A stretch of 64,000 bases of DNA from assembly GCA_963835525.1 (NCBI GenBank), contig CAWIFM010000002.1:1-64000 (forward strand). Reading direction: 5' to 3'. Below, one piece after another: positions 32,857 to 42,742 of this stretch; position 1 is the first letter of the stretch, and each line of letters opens with the position of its first letter. Below the pieces are notes generated by a model that saw nothing but the letters and a program-made list of their open reading frames with translations, was not told where the DNA came from and made no database searches. The translations under genes and the position numbers were made by a program. Source of the stretch: DASSUW01 sp963835525 (GTDB lineage: Bacteria > Actinomycetota > Thermoleophilia > Solirubrobacterales > Solirubrobacteraceae).

Positions 32857-35076
32857 ATGAACTCCCCACGCAACTTGGCTGCTAGCGCCGGACGTTGGAG
32901 CGCGCAGCACCGAAAGACCGCCATCCTCGGATGGATCCTCTTCGTAGTCCTCGCCACCTTCGCCGGCAAGAGCATCGGCCAGAAGGAACTGCCGATGGCT
33001 GAGATGGGCAACGGTGAGTCCAAGCGCTCCATGCAGATCATGGAGTCCGCCGACTTTCCCGAGACCGTCGGCGAGCAGGTCCTGATCCAGGGCAAGGGCT
33101 CGATCAAGTCCGACTCTCCTGAGGTCACCGCGGCCGTCAAGGACACCGTGCAGCGCCTCGAGAGCATCGACGGCGTCACCGACATCCACAGCCCGCTCAA
33201 CAAGGCCGATCGCCACGACACCGTCTCTGAGGACGGGCGCTCCGTGGTCGTCAACTTCAGCCTGCCCGACGCCGACGAGGACGAGGCCAAGCTCATCGAG
33301 TCGGCCAAGGCCCCGCTCGCCGCGGTCGCCGCGGTCCAGAAGGCTCATCCCGAGGTGCGCGTCGAGGAGTACGGCGGCGCATCCGAGCGCCATGCCCTCT
33401 CCGCCACCGAGTCGGCCGACGAGGCCAAGTCCATGCAGTTCTCGTTCGGCGGCACGCTGCTCATCCTGCTGCTCGCCTTCGGCGCCATGGTCGCCGCCGG
33501 CGTCCCGCTCTTCCTCGGCCTGACCTCGGTCGGCGCCACCATCGGCCTGCTCGGGCCGGTCAGCCAGATCTCCGGCCTTCATCCCGCGGTCGCGCAGGTC
33601 GTGATGCTCGTCGGCCTCGCCGTCGGCGTCGACTACGCGATGTTCTACATGCGCCGGATGATGGAGGAGAAGGACAAGGGCCGGTCCGCTGCGGACGCGC
33701 TCGACGTCGCCGCGGCGACCTCCGGCCGCGCCGTGCTGATCTCCGGCCTCACCGTGATGGCCGCGATGGGCGGCATGTTCTTCTCGGGCAACCCGATCTT
33801 CGTCTCCTTCGGAATCGGCACCATCATCGTCGTCGGCGTCGCCATCCTCGGCTCGCTGACCGTCCTGCCCGCGATCCTGTCCTACCTCGGTCAGAAGGGC
33901 TGGCTCGAGAAGGGCCGCCTCCCCTTCATCCTCAAGCGCCGTCACCGCACCCAGGGCGAGTCCCGCATGTGGGGCGCCATCCTCGACCGCGTCCTCAAGC
34001 GCCCGCTCGTCTCGGCGATCGCCGCCGGCGGCATCCTCGTCGCCCTGACGATTCCCGCGCTCGGCATGACCCTGAAGGACCCCGGCACCGAGAGCATGTC
34101 CCGCGACGAGCCGATCATGCAGACGTTCGACCGCATCGACGCGGCGTTCCCGGGTGGCGCCGTGCCGGCCGTGGCCGTCATCAAGGCCAAGGACGTCACC
34201 GCCCCCGCAGTCGAGGCCGGCATCGCCGACCTCCAGAAGCAGGCGATCGCCAGCGGCAAGCTGCACGAGCCGACGTCGGTCGAGATCAGCCCCGACAAGA
34301 CCGTGGCCATGGTGGCCATGGCCATCGACGGCAACGGCAACGACGCCGCGTCCCAGGCCTCGCTGGAGGCCCTGCGCGAGGACGTCATCCCCTCCACCAT
34401 CAACAAGGTGGCCGGCACCGAGACCGCCGTCGGCGGCGAGACCGCCTTCTCGAAGGACTTCCTCGACACGATGAAGTCCCATCTGCCGATCGTGTTCCTG
34501 TTCGTGCTCAGCCTGGCCTTCATCCTGCTGCTGGTCACGTTCCGCTCGATCGTGGTGCCGATCAAGGCGATCATCCTCAACCTGCTCTCGGTCGGCGCCG
34601 CCTACGGCATCCTGAAGCTCGTCTTCCAGGACGGCCATGGCGAGAAGCTGCTCGGCTTCGAGTCGGTCGGAGGCATCGCATCCTGGCTCCCGCTGTTCCT
34701 CTTCGTGATCCTCTTCGGCCTCTCGATGGACTACCACGTCTTCGTGCTGAGCCGGGTGCGCGAGGCGGTCGACCGCGGGATGTCCACCGACAACGCCGTG
34801 GCTCACGGCATCAAGTCGACGGCGGGCATCATCACCAGCGCCGCCGCCGTCATGGTCATCACGTTCGCGGGCTTCGCGACCGGGTCCGACCAGACCATGA
34901 AGCAGATGGGCGTCGGCCTTGCCGCGGCCATCCTGATCGACGCGACGCTCGTCCGGGCGGTCCTCCTCCCGGCCACGATGAAGCTGCTCGGCAAGCGCAA
35001 CTGGTACCTGCCCAAGGGCCTGCACTGGCTGCCGAAGTTCGAGCACGAGCCGCAGATGGCTCCGGCCGGCGCCTAG
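32857..35076 (+). CDS. MMPL/RND-family membrane transporter
   Basis: Twelve-helix transporter of 739 aa in two similar halves. Each half has an extracytoplasmic loop after the first helix and five helices. Conserved charged residues occur in VGVDYAMFYMRRMMEE (first half) and LSMDYHVFVLSRVREA (second half), the GxxxDY-type pair used for proton coupling in MmpL proteins. It probably exports lipids or other hydrophobic compounds. Start ATG 32857 chosen; the upstream extension is Pro/Arg-rich. A palindrome-like GCGCCGGCGC lies just upstream. Codon use contains many Asp, Ile and Lys codons but fits the neighbours. Confidence 0.9.
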   Translation: MNSPRNLAASAGRWSAQHRKTAILGWILFVVLATFAGKSIGQKELPMAEMGNGESKRSMQIMESADFPETVGEQVLIQGKGSIKSDSPEVTAAVKDTVQRLESIDGVTDIHSPLNKADRHDTVSEDGRSVVVNFSLPDADEDEAKLIESAKAPLAAVAAVQKAHPEVRVEEYGGASERHALSATESADEAKSMQFSFGGTLLILLLAFGAMVAAGVPLFLGLTSVGATIGLLGPVSQISGLHPAVAQVVMLVGLAVGVDYAMFYMRRMMEEKDKGRSAADALDVAAATSGRAVLISGLTVMAAMGGMFFSGNPIFVSFGIGTIIVVGVAILGSLTVLPAILSYLGQKGWLEKGRLPFILKRRHRTQGESRMWGAILDRVLKRPLVSAIAAGGILVALTIPALGMTLKDPGTESMSRDEPIMQTFDRIDAAFPGGAVPAVAVIKAKDVTAPAVEAGIADLQKQAIASGKLHEPTSVEISPDKTVAMVAMAIDGNGNDAASQASLEALREDVIPSTINKVAGTETAVGGETAFSKDFLDTMKSHLPIVFLFVLSLAFILLLVTFRSIVVPIKAIILNLLSVGAAYGILKLVFQDGHGEKLLGFESVGGIASWLPLFLFVILFGLSMDYHVFVLSRVREAVDRGMSTDNAVAHGIKSTAGIITSAAAVMVITFAGFATGSDQTMKQMGVGLAAAILIDATLVRAVLLPATMKLLGKRNWYLPKGLHWLPKFEHEPQMAPAGA

Positions 35077-35097
35077 TCCGGTAACGCAATGAGTCAT

Positions 35098-35123
35098 CGG
35101 CCGCGGGGTTCGCCCCGCGGCCG
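35098..35123 (+). terminator. 11-bp hairpin with TTCG loop after the MMPL gene
   Basis: CGGCCGCGGGG and CCCCGCGGCCG pair perfectly around TTCG, 21 bases after the MMPL stop. The stable UUCG loop suggests a terminator even though only TTGGCGTTT follows. Confidence 0.7.
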
Positions 35124-35138
35124 TTGGCGTTTAACGGG

Positions 35139-35289
35139 CGAACGTCAACAGCGGCTGGGTAGGGGAGCGGCGAAATTGGCCGCGTCGCCGGTCCCTGGCG
35201 ACTTTACGGCGACATACGCCGCGAAGTCGCCAGGGACCGCCGGCGCGGTCGGCACACTCGCCTCCCTACCCAGCGGGGGTTGACGTTCG
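35139..35289. repeat. Long imperfect palindrome, element 2 (151 bp)
   Basis: Ends CGAACGTCAAC (35139-35149) and GTTGACGTTCG (35279-35289) match perfectly. Further blocks pair: GCTGGGTAGGG with CCCTACCCAGC, and an inner 16-base arm (35189-35204 with 35224-35239, core GGTCCCTGGCGACTT). The centre carries GGCG/CGCC. It fills the gap between the convergent MMPL and ctaB genes and abuts the ctaB stop. Likely a bidirectional terminator or a small non-autonomous repeat, related to the element at 8827-8985. Confidence 0.72.
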
Positions 35290-36190
<901 letters not shown>

Positions 36191-37873
36191 CTACGCACGC
36201 ACCATCGGCTTGCCGGCCTCGAACTTCTGCGGGACTCCGGTCTGGCGCTCGATCTGGCGGCGGATGTCCTTCATCGGCTCGACCGAGCGCACGCGTGGGA
36301 CCACGTCGAAGTTGTTCTCCGGCGGCGGCGACGGCGTGAACCACTCGAGCGTGTTCGCCTTCCACGGGTCCGGGCCGGCGATCGCGCCCTTCTTGAGCGA
36401 CTGCACGAGGTTGACGATCGTCAGCAGGATGCTGAGCCCGAGCACGAACGCCCCGATGGTGGAGATCAGGTTCATGATCGTCCAGTCGGTGTTCGAGTAC
36501 TCGTAGATTCGTCGCGGCATGCCGTCGAGGCCCGCCGAGTGCTGGATCAGGAACGTCAGGTGGAACCCGATGAAGAAGAGGACGAACGAGACCTTGCCGA
36601 GGCCCTCGGACATCAGCCGCCCGGTCATCTTCGGGAACCAGTAGTAGAGCGCCGCCACCATCGCGAAGGCCGAGGCGCCGAACGCCGTGTAGTGGAAGTG
36701 CGCCACCACGAAGTAGGTGTCCGTCAGCTGCCAGTCGACCGGGAAGACGGCGAGGAAGATGCCGGTGATCCCGCCCATCAGGAACGTCGCGATGCCGCCC
36801 ACGCAATAGAGCAGGGGCACGCGCCACTCCACCGTGCCGCGCCACAGCGTGGCGACCCAGTTGAAGATCTTCACGCCCGTCGGCACCGCGATCAGGAAGC
36901 TCGAGAGCATGAAGAAGGCGAGGACCACGGTGCTCATCGGCGTGGAGAACATGTGGTGCGCCCACACGAGCATGCCCAGGAAGGCGATGCCGGCGGTCGC
37001 CGCCGCGATCGCCTTGTAGCCGAAGATCGGCTTGCGCGCGAAGACCGGCAGGATCTCCGAGAAGACCCCGAAGGCCGGCAGCACGAGGATGTAGACCTCG
37101 GGGTGGCCGAAGAACCAGAACAGGTGCTGCCACAGCAGCGCCGAGCCGCCCTCGGTGGGATCGAAGAAGCTCGTCCCGAAGTTGCGGTCCAGCAACAGCA
37201 TCGTGACCGTGGCGGCCAGCGACGTCAGCGCCAGGATGATCAGGTACGCGTAGATCAGGATCGTCCAGACGAACAGCGGCATGCGGCCCCAGCCCATGCC
37301 GGGCGCGCGCATGTTGTGGATCGTGGCGATGAAGTTGATCGCGCCGATGATCGAGGCCAGGCCCGTGAGGTGGACCATGTAGATCCACGCCTCCTGGCCG
37401 TTCGATGGCGAGTACTCCTTCAGCGACAGCGGCACGTAGGAGAACCAGCCGGCCTCCGGCGGCGTGAAGAACAGCGACGCGTAGAGCGCGATGCCGCCGA
37501 ACAGGAACATCCAGTACGACCACGCGTTGAGCCGCGGGAAGGCCACGTCGCGCGCGCCGATCATGAGCGGCAGGAAGTAGTTCGCGAAGCCCGCCCAGAC
37601 CGGCACGACGACCAGGAAGATCATCGTGGTCCCGTGCAGGGTGAAGATCTGGTTGTACTTCTCCGGCGTCAGGAAGGTGTTGTCCGGCGCCCCGAGCTGG
37701 ATCCGCATCAGCAGCGCCTCGACGCCGCCGATCACGAAGAACACCAGCACCGTCGCCAGGTAGAGGATCCCGATCTTCTTGTGGTCCGTGGTCGTCAGCC
37801 ACGTCATCCAGCCGCGCCGTGGCCGCTCGACCTCGTGGGCGATGATCTGGGGCCGCGCCGGGATGACCGCCAC
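36191..37873 (-). CDS. ctaD: Cytochrome c oxidase subunit I, A1-type
   Basis: Second haem-copper catalytic subunit, 560 aa. It has FTLHGTTMIF, the helix VI motif WFFGHPEVYILVLPAFG with the proton-channel glutamate, WAHHMFS and VAHFHYTAFG. The GHPEV form places it in the A1 subfamily, unlike the YSHPAV subunit at 24971-26896. GTG start overlaps the subunit II stop by one base (TAGTG), supported by VAVIPARPQIIAHEVERPRRG. No coxIII gene accompanies this copy in the window. Confidence 0.94.
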   Translation of the reverse strand: MAVIPARPQIIAHEVERPRRGWMTWLTTTDHKKIGILYLATVLVFFVIGGVEALLMRIQLGAPDNTFLTPEKYNQIFTLHGTTMIFLVVVPVWAGFANYFLPLMIGARDVAFPRLNAWSYWMFLFGGIALYASLFFTPPEAGWFSYVPLSLKEYSPSNGQEAWIYMVHLTGLASIIGAINFIATIHNMRAPGMGWGRMPLFVWTILIYAYLIILALTSLAATVTMLLLDRNFGTSFFDPTEGGSALLWQHLFWFFGHPEVYILVLPAFGVFSEILPVFARKPIFGYKAIAAATAGIAFLGMLVWAHHMFSTPMSTVVLAFFMLSSFLIAVPTGVKIFNWVATLWRGTVEWRVPLLYCVGGIATFLMGGITGIFLAVFPVDWQLTDTYFVVAHFHYTAFGASAFAMVAALYYWFPKMTGRLMSEGLGKVSFVLFFIGFHLTFLIQHSAGLDGMPRRIYEYSNTDWTIMNLISTIGAFVLGLSILLTIVNLVQSLKKGAIAGPDPWKANTLEWFTPSPPPENNFDVVPRVRSVEPMKDIRRQIERQTGVPQKFEAGKPMVRA

Positions 37874-38802
37874 TAGCGACCCTCCTCCTCGGTTGTCGAC
37901 TCGCGCTCCTCGCGAGTTGCAGCGGCCTCTTCCTCGGCGGTCTTGATCTCCTCGGCCTTGCGCTCGCGCCAGGCCTGCCAGTCGTCGAACGGCAGGCCGA
38001 TCACGTGGGCGACCATATCGGCGTGGTTGCGGCCGCAGAACTCGGCGCACTGGCCCCCATAGACCACACGGTCCGCGCCCTCGGGGAGCGCGTCGAGCGG
38101 GATCTGGAACCAGGTCTTGTTCGTGTAGCCCGGGATCGCGTCCATCTTGCCGCCCAGCGGCGGGATCCACCACGAGTGCGCGACGTCCTTGGATTCGATG
38201 TCCAGCGTGATCGTCATCCCGATCGGCACGTACATGGCGTTGTAGGAGAAGACGCGGTCCTCTCCCTCTTCCTCCGGATAGAAGAAGCTCCACGCGTACT
38301 GCTCGCCGATCACCTTGATGTTCATGGACGGCGAGCCGCGGGGCGGCGCCGGCTGGTCGGTGGCGGCGTAGGCCACGTTCGCGGCGACCGGGTTGCCCTC
38401 GGCGTCGATCTCGGACGCCGCGGGGTTCTTGATGTCGTCGAGCAGGAGGAAGGTGAAGACGGTGAGGAAGATCAGGATCGCCGCCGCGCCGACCGTCCAG
38501 CCGATCTCGAGCTGCGTGTTGCCGTGGATCTGCGCCGCCACGCGGCCCTTGCGGGCGCGGAACTTGAACATCGAGTAGACGAGCAGGCCCTCGACGCCGA
38601 TGAAGATCACGAGCCCGATCAGCGCGATCAGGATGTAGAGCGTGCGGATCGCGTCCGCGTTCGGCGAGCCGGCGGACTCGGGCAGGAACCAGCCGGCAGA
38701 CGCCGTGGGGGCGAGCACGAGCGCCCCGAGGACCACGGCTCCGAGCACCGCGCCCGTCCGGCGAAGGCGACGCCGCGTCTTGGTCTTCTCGTCCAGCCCC
38801 AC
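37873..38802 (-). CDS. ctaC: Cytochrome c oxidase subunit II (no cytochrome c fusion)
   Basis: CuA subunit of 309 aa. A signal/first helix (GAVLGAVVLGALVLAPTASA) and two anchor helices precede the CuA domain with HSWWIPPLGGKMDAIPG and CAEFCGRNHADM. The tail is a charged coil rich in Glu (KAEEIKTAEEEAAATREERE) and has no CxxCH, unlike the other subunit II. GTG 38802 chosen as the start before LDEKTKTRRR. First gene of the coxII-coxI-ctaB set. Confidence 0.9.
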   Translation of the reverse strand: MGLDEKTKTRRRLRRTGAVLGAVVLGALVLAPTASAGWFLPESAGSPNADAIRTLYILIALIGLVIFIGVEGLLVYSMFKFRARKGRVAAQIHGNTQLEIGWTVGAAAILIFLTVFTFLLLDDIKNPAASEIDAEGNPVAANVAYAATDQPAPPRGSPSMNIKVIGEQYAWSFFYPEEEGEDRVFSYNAMYVPIGMTITLDIESKDVAHSWWIPPLGGKMDAIPGYTNKTWFQIPLDALPEGADRVVYGGQCAEFCGRNHADMVAHVIGLPFDDWQAWRERKAEEIKTAEEEAAATREERESTTEEEGR

Positions 38803-38843
38803 GGCGTCGGCAGTATATGGACGCGGCACCGGGTAACGGCCGC

Positions 38844-39629
38844 TCACCGGCCGGTGAAGTCGGCCGGCCGCTTCTCCAGGAACGCCTGCACGCCCTCCGC
38901 GAAGTCGCCCGACGCCGCGGAGCTCTGCTGGATCGACGCCTCGAGGTCCAGCTGCCCGGCCATCCGGGTGAACAGCCACGCGTTGAACTGGCGCTTGATC
39001 CCGGCGTAGGCGGCCGTCGGGCCGGCCGCCAGGCGGGCTGCCAGGTCGTCGACCATCGCGTCGAGCTCGTCGTCCGCGGTCACGCGGTTGATCAGGCCCC
39101 ATTCGAGCGCCTGCCTCGCACCGATCCGCTCGCCGAGCATGGCCATCTCCGTCGCACGGGCGAGGCCTACCCGCTCGGGCAGCAGCAGCGACGAGCCGCC
39201 GTCGGGCACCAGACCGATGTTCACGAAGGCGAGCAGGAAGTAGGCCGACTCGGACGCGACGATCAGGTCGCAGACCAGCGCCAGCGAGCAGCCGATCCCC
39301 ACCGCCGGCCCGTTGACCCGCGCCAGCACCGGCTTGGGCAGCTCGCGCAGGCCGGTGATGATCGGGTGGTAGACCTCGTGCAGGACGGTCTCCACGTCGG
39401 GATGGCCCTCGGGCGTGGGGTCGAAGCCGGTCCGCAGGTCGGCGCCCGAGGAGAACGCGCGGCCCGCGCCCGTGATCACCACGGCGCGGACGCCGTCGTC
39501 GGCGGCAGCCTCCTGGACCGCGGCCAGCAGGTCGGCTCCCAGCTGCTTGTTCCAGGCGTTCAGCGCGTCCGGCCGGTTGAGCGTGATGCGCAGCTCGCCG
39601 TCGCGGCGCTCGAGGGTGACGGTCTCCAT
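38844..39629 (-). CDS. Enoyl-CoA hydratase/isomerase family protein
   Basis: Crotonase-fold enzyme of 261 aa. Oxyanion-hole segments are GRAFSSGADLR and the glycine-rich NGPAVGIGCSLALVCDLIVA; the second catalytic-glutamate position is in GLVPDGGSS, where Asp replaces the usual Glu. That change means it may be an isomerase or another crotonase rather than a classical hydratase. It could serve beta-oxidation with the dehydrogenases at 45-48 kb, though it is not in their operon. Confidence 0.87.
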   Translation of the reverse strand: METVTLERRDGELRITLNRPDALNAWNKQLGADLLAAVQEAAADDGVRAVVITGAGRAFSSGADLRTGFDPTPEGHPDVETVLHEVYHPIITGLRELPKPVLARVNGPAVGIGCSLALVCDLIVASESAYFLLAFVNIGLVPDGGSSLLLPERVGLARATEMAMLGERIGARQALEWGLINRVTADDELDAMVDDLAARLAAGPTAAYAGIKRQFNAWLFTRMAGQLDLEASIQQSSAASGDFAEGVQAFLEKRPADFTGR

Positions 39630-39634
39630 GCCCT

Positions 39635-40519
39635 CTACCTATCAAGGAGGCCGGTCGCGCGCGCCCATTCGCGCGTACGAGCCATGCCCTCGTCGAGCGT
39701 CGTGGACGGCCGCCAGCCGAGCTCGGCGCGTGCGCGCTCGTTCGGATAGGTCGCGCGCCGTGTGACGAACGTCACAGCCGCCGGGCCCACGCCCATCGCT
39801 CGCGCCGCGGCGCGAAGCACCGGCGCGGGCAGCGTCCTGACGGGTCGGCCGCCGAGCCGCCCGAAGTACTCGCGCGCGAGGACCGGCTCGCCGTCCCACA
39901 CCGTGTACGCGCGCCCGGCGGCCCGCGGCTCGCGCAGCGCCCGCACGATCGCGTCGACGAGGTCGTCGATGTAGGCGAGCGTCATGACCCCGTCGCCCGG
40001 GCTCGGGAGGTAGAAGCGGCCGGCGCGGATCATCTCGAGCGGCCGGATCACCCAGGGGATCGAGCCGGGGCCGTAGACGTCGCCGGGCCGGATCACGGTC
40101 GCGCCGCGTCTGAGGGCGAGCGTCTCGGTGGCGCCCTTGGTGTCCACGTAGGGCAGCCCGCACGGCCGCGGCGGGGCGTCCTCGCGGAGCTCGCGCCGGA
40201 ACTCGTAGCCCCAGCCCGCGACTGAGGCGATGACCACCGTGCGCCGCGGGCCGGCGGCGTCGAGGACGTTGCGGGTGCCGCGGACGTTGACGCGGACGAA
40301 ATCCTCCATCCGGCCGCGCTCGGCGACGATGGCGGCGGCGTGGACAATGGCGTCGGCGCCGCCCAGCGCCGCGACGGTCGCCGATGGATCGGAGACGTCG
40401 GCGCGGCGGTCGGGGTTGCCGGTGACGTCGATCCCGATGACCTCGTCGCCGTCGGCGCGGAGCCGGTTGGTGAGCGCGGCGCCGATGAAGCCGGACGCGC
40501 CGGTGACCGCGACGATCAT
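39635..40519 (-). CDS. NAD-dependent epimerase/dehydratase-like SDR
   Basis: Extended SDR of 294 aa with VTGASGFIGAAL at residues 5-16 and DVTGNPDRRADVSD as the cofactor-specifying loop. The YxxxK motif is altered: LPYVDTKGATETLAL gives Y-V-D-T-K, keeping Tyr and Lys four apart. A sugar or lipid carbonyl substrate is likely but not identifiable. It precedes the enoyl-CoA hydratase gene by five bases. Confidence 0.8.
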   Translation of the reverse strand: MIVAVTGASGFIGAALTNRLRADGDEVIGIDVTGNPDRRADVSDPSATVAALGGADAIVHAAAIVAERGRMEDFVRVNVRGTRNVLDAAGPRRTVVIASVAGWGYEFRRELREDAPPRPCGLPYVDTKGATETLALRRGATVIRPGDVYGPGSIPWVIRPLEMIRAGRFYLPSPGDGVMTLAYIDDLVDAIVRALREPRAAGRAYTVWDGEPVLAREYFGRLGGRPVRTLPAPVLRAAARAMGVGPAAVTFVTRRATYPNERARAELGWRPSTTLDEGMARTREWARATGLLDR

Positions 40520-40671
40520 GGCCTCAGCGTCTCATGCGGGACGACCCACAAACCGCCCCACGCGAAGCCGGTGCATTGGCGCCCTCCCCTCAATGCCAGA
40601 AGTTCGTCCCGGCACAACCCGTACGGGCAGCCGTATCCCGCCACGCCGCACCACGCACTACGCTCGGCCGC

Positions 40672-41604
40672 GTGCGCCGCTCGACCGCCGTCCGCGCGGC
40701 CGCCCTGACGGTGCTCGCCGCCGGAGTGGCGGCACCGCTCGTCCGCCGCCGCCTGCGTCTTCCGCCGCCGGCGGTCATCGCCTCCGCCGCGGCGGCCCCC
40801 GCGGCGCTGTGCGTGCTCGTCCCGCGCTCGCGCGCGCGTGACATGGGGACGTGCCTGCTGCAGATGTACGCCTACGTGGCCGCGTACAAGATGCCCTACG
40901 ACGACCCCGAGGCGCTCGGCCGTCGCGTCAAGATCGCCTACCCGGTCAAGGCCGACCGCCTGCTCGGCGGCGGCACCACGCCCACCCTCCGCCTCCAGCG
41001 GGCGCTCGGCACGCCCGGGAGCTTCAAGGCGTGGGAGAAGCTGCTGGTCTGGTCGCACTGGTTCTGGTTCGCGTTTCCACACGGCACCGTGCTGTACCTG
41101 ATCTTCCGCCACCCGGAGCGGTTCCAGAGCGGCGCCTCCCGGATCTACGCGACCTTCGACATCGGGCTGCTCGGCTACTGGGCGGTGCCGACCGCGCCGC
41201 CCTGGTACGCGTCGGCCGAGGGCTACATGGCCGACGGCCGCACGCCCGAGCTGCGGCGGATGATGGTCGAGTACGGCGAGCACTTCTGGAGGTCCGGCTG
41301 GGCCCCGCTGTACGGTGTCCTCGGGGGGAACCCTTTGGCCGCCATGCCGTCCCTGCACTTCGCGACATCCGTGTCGGCGGCGCACGTGCTTGCCGAGACG
41401 TCCCTGGTCGCAGGCTCGCTGGGGTGGACCTACACGTTCCTGCTCGGGCTCGCGCTCGTCTACCTCGGCGAGCACTACGTGGTCGACCTGGCGGCCGGCC
41501 TCGCCCTGGCCGAGGGTGTGCGCGCCGGCGCGCCGGCCGCCTCCCCGCTCGCGCGGCGGCTCTCCTCCGCGATCCAGACCCTCGAGGTGAGGGCGCGCCC
41601 ATGA
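40672..41604 (+). CDS. PAP2-family membrane phosphatase/inositolphosphotransferase-like
   Basis: Membrane protein of 310 aa with several helices. The PAP2 active-site blocks are AMPSLHFATSVSAAHVL and LGEHYVVDLAAGLAL, the PSLH and HYxxD forms used by the Aur1/inositolphosphotransferase branch. It may dephosphorylate or exchange head groups of a polar lipid. GTG 40672 is taken as the start because VRRSTAVRAAALTVLAAGVA begins a signal-anchor helix. Coupled by ATGA to the next membrane gene. Confidence 0.8.
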   Translation: MRRSTAVRAAALTVLAAGVAAPLVRRRLRLPPPAVIASAAAAPAALCVLVPRSRARDMGTCLLQMYAYVAAYKMPYDDPEALGRRVKIAYPVKADRLLGGGTTPTLRLQRALGTPGSFKAWEKLLVWSHWFWFAFPHGTVLYLIFRHPERFQSGASRIYATFDIGLLGYWAVPTAPPWYASAEGYMADGRTPELRRMMVEYGEHFWRSGWAPLYGVLGGNPLAAMPSLHFATSVSAAHVLAETSLVAGSLGWTYTFLLGLALVYLGEHYVVDLAAGLALAEGVRAGAPAASPLARRLSSAIQTLEVRARP

Positions 41605-42704
41605 GGGACGCAGCCGCCGCGCCCGTGGATTCGCCCAACCCCCTACTGGAGGAAGACGACGAGGGCACGCCACCACGGCTCCAGTTCACCGGGCGCAACC
41701 TCCTCGTGCTCGGCGGCTTCCTCGCCGCCTCGCTCGCCGCGCTCTACTACCTGCTGCCGCAGCTGGCGGGCCTCGAGGACACCTGGCACCGGATCGAGGA
41801 CGGCAGCCCGTACTGGATGTTCCTGGCGCTGCTCTTCACCCTCGGGATGTTCGGCGGCTTCGTGATGATGTTCCGCGGCGTGTACGTCCGCGCGCCCGGC
41901 GGCGAGCGGATCGGCTGGCGCGAGAGCTACCAGATCACGATGGCCGGTCTGGCGGCGTCGCGGATCTTCGCGGCCGGCGGGGCCGGCGGCCTGGTGCTGA
42001 CCGCGTGGGCGCTGCGGCGGGCGGGGATGCGCAAGCGCGTGGTCGCCGACACGACGCTCTCGTTCCTGATCCTCACCTACTTCCCGTACGTGATCTCGCT
42101 GATCGTGTGCGGGCTCGGGCTGCGGGTCGGGATCTTCCCCGGCGAGGCACCCTTCGGGCTGACCGTGGTACCGGCCGTGTTCGCGTTCTTCGCGCTCGCC
42201 ATCGGCCTCTCGATCGCGCTCGTGCCGACCGACCTCCAGCGCCGGCTCGGCGGCTGGTCGCGCGAGGGCGGGAGGCTCGCCGACCTCGCCACCAAGCTCG
42301 CCAACCTGCCCGCCTCCGCCTCGGCCGGGATGCGCGACGCTCTCGCCCACCTGCGCTCGCGCGATCCGGCGCTGACGGGCGCGATCCTCTTCTGGGCCTT
42401 CCAGATCCTCGTCCTGTGGGCGGCCTTCCGCGCGTTCGGCGACGCGCCGCCCGCCGCCGTGCTCGTCCAGGCCTTCTTCGTCGGCATGCTCGGCAACCTG
42501 CTGCCGATGCCGGGCGGCGTCGGCGGGGTCGAGGGCGGCATGATCGCCTCGTTCGTGGCCTTCGGGGTCGACCCCGGCCTGGCCGTCGTCGCCGTGCTGA
42601 TCTACCGCGCCTTCACGTTCTGGCTGCCGCTGATCCCCGGCGTCATCGCGTTCTTCCAGCTTCGCAAGACGGTGGAGCGCTGGTCGCTAAGCTATACAAA
42701 GTGA
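41601..42704 (+). CDS. Lysylphosphatidylglycerol synthase TM-region family protein
   Basis: Integral membrane protein of 367 aa with about eight helices, matching the UPF0104/YbhN flippase-like family: AASRIFAAGGAGGLVL, then GNLLPMPGGVGGVEGGMIA and YRAFTFWLPLIPGVIAFF near the end. No aminoacyl-transferase domain is attached, so it likely handles lipid transport rather than lysinylation. Overlap with the PAP2 gene suggests both act on the same lipid. Confidence 0.85.
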   Translation: MRDAAAAPVDSPNPLLEEDDEGTPPRLQFTGRNLLVLGGFLAASLAALYYLLPQLAGLEDTWHRIEDGSPYWMFLALLFTLGMFGGFVMMFRGVYVRAPGGERIGWRESYQITMAGLAASRIFAAGGAGGLVLTAWALRRAGMRKRVVADTTLSFLILTYFPYVISLIVCGLGLRVGIFPGEAPFGLTVVPAVFAFFALAIGLSIALVPTDLQRRLGGWSREGGRLADLATKLANLPASASAGMRDALAHLRSRDPALTGAILFWAFQILVLWAAFRAFGDAPPAAVLVQAFFVGMLGNLLPMPGGVGGVEGGMIASFVAFGVDPGLAVVAVLIYRAFTFWLPLIPGVIAFFQLRKTVERWSLSYTK

Positions 42705-42742
42705 AGTAAGGCAACGCCGGTCGATTGGGGACACTGGAAAAC

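Noticed and set aside
32614..35097. Long antisense open frame (827 codons) across the MMPL gene
   Set aside because: It is rich in His, Asp, Arg and Gly runs with no domain motif, the usual shadow of a GC-rich gene; the plus-strand MMPL protein has clear helices and motifs.
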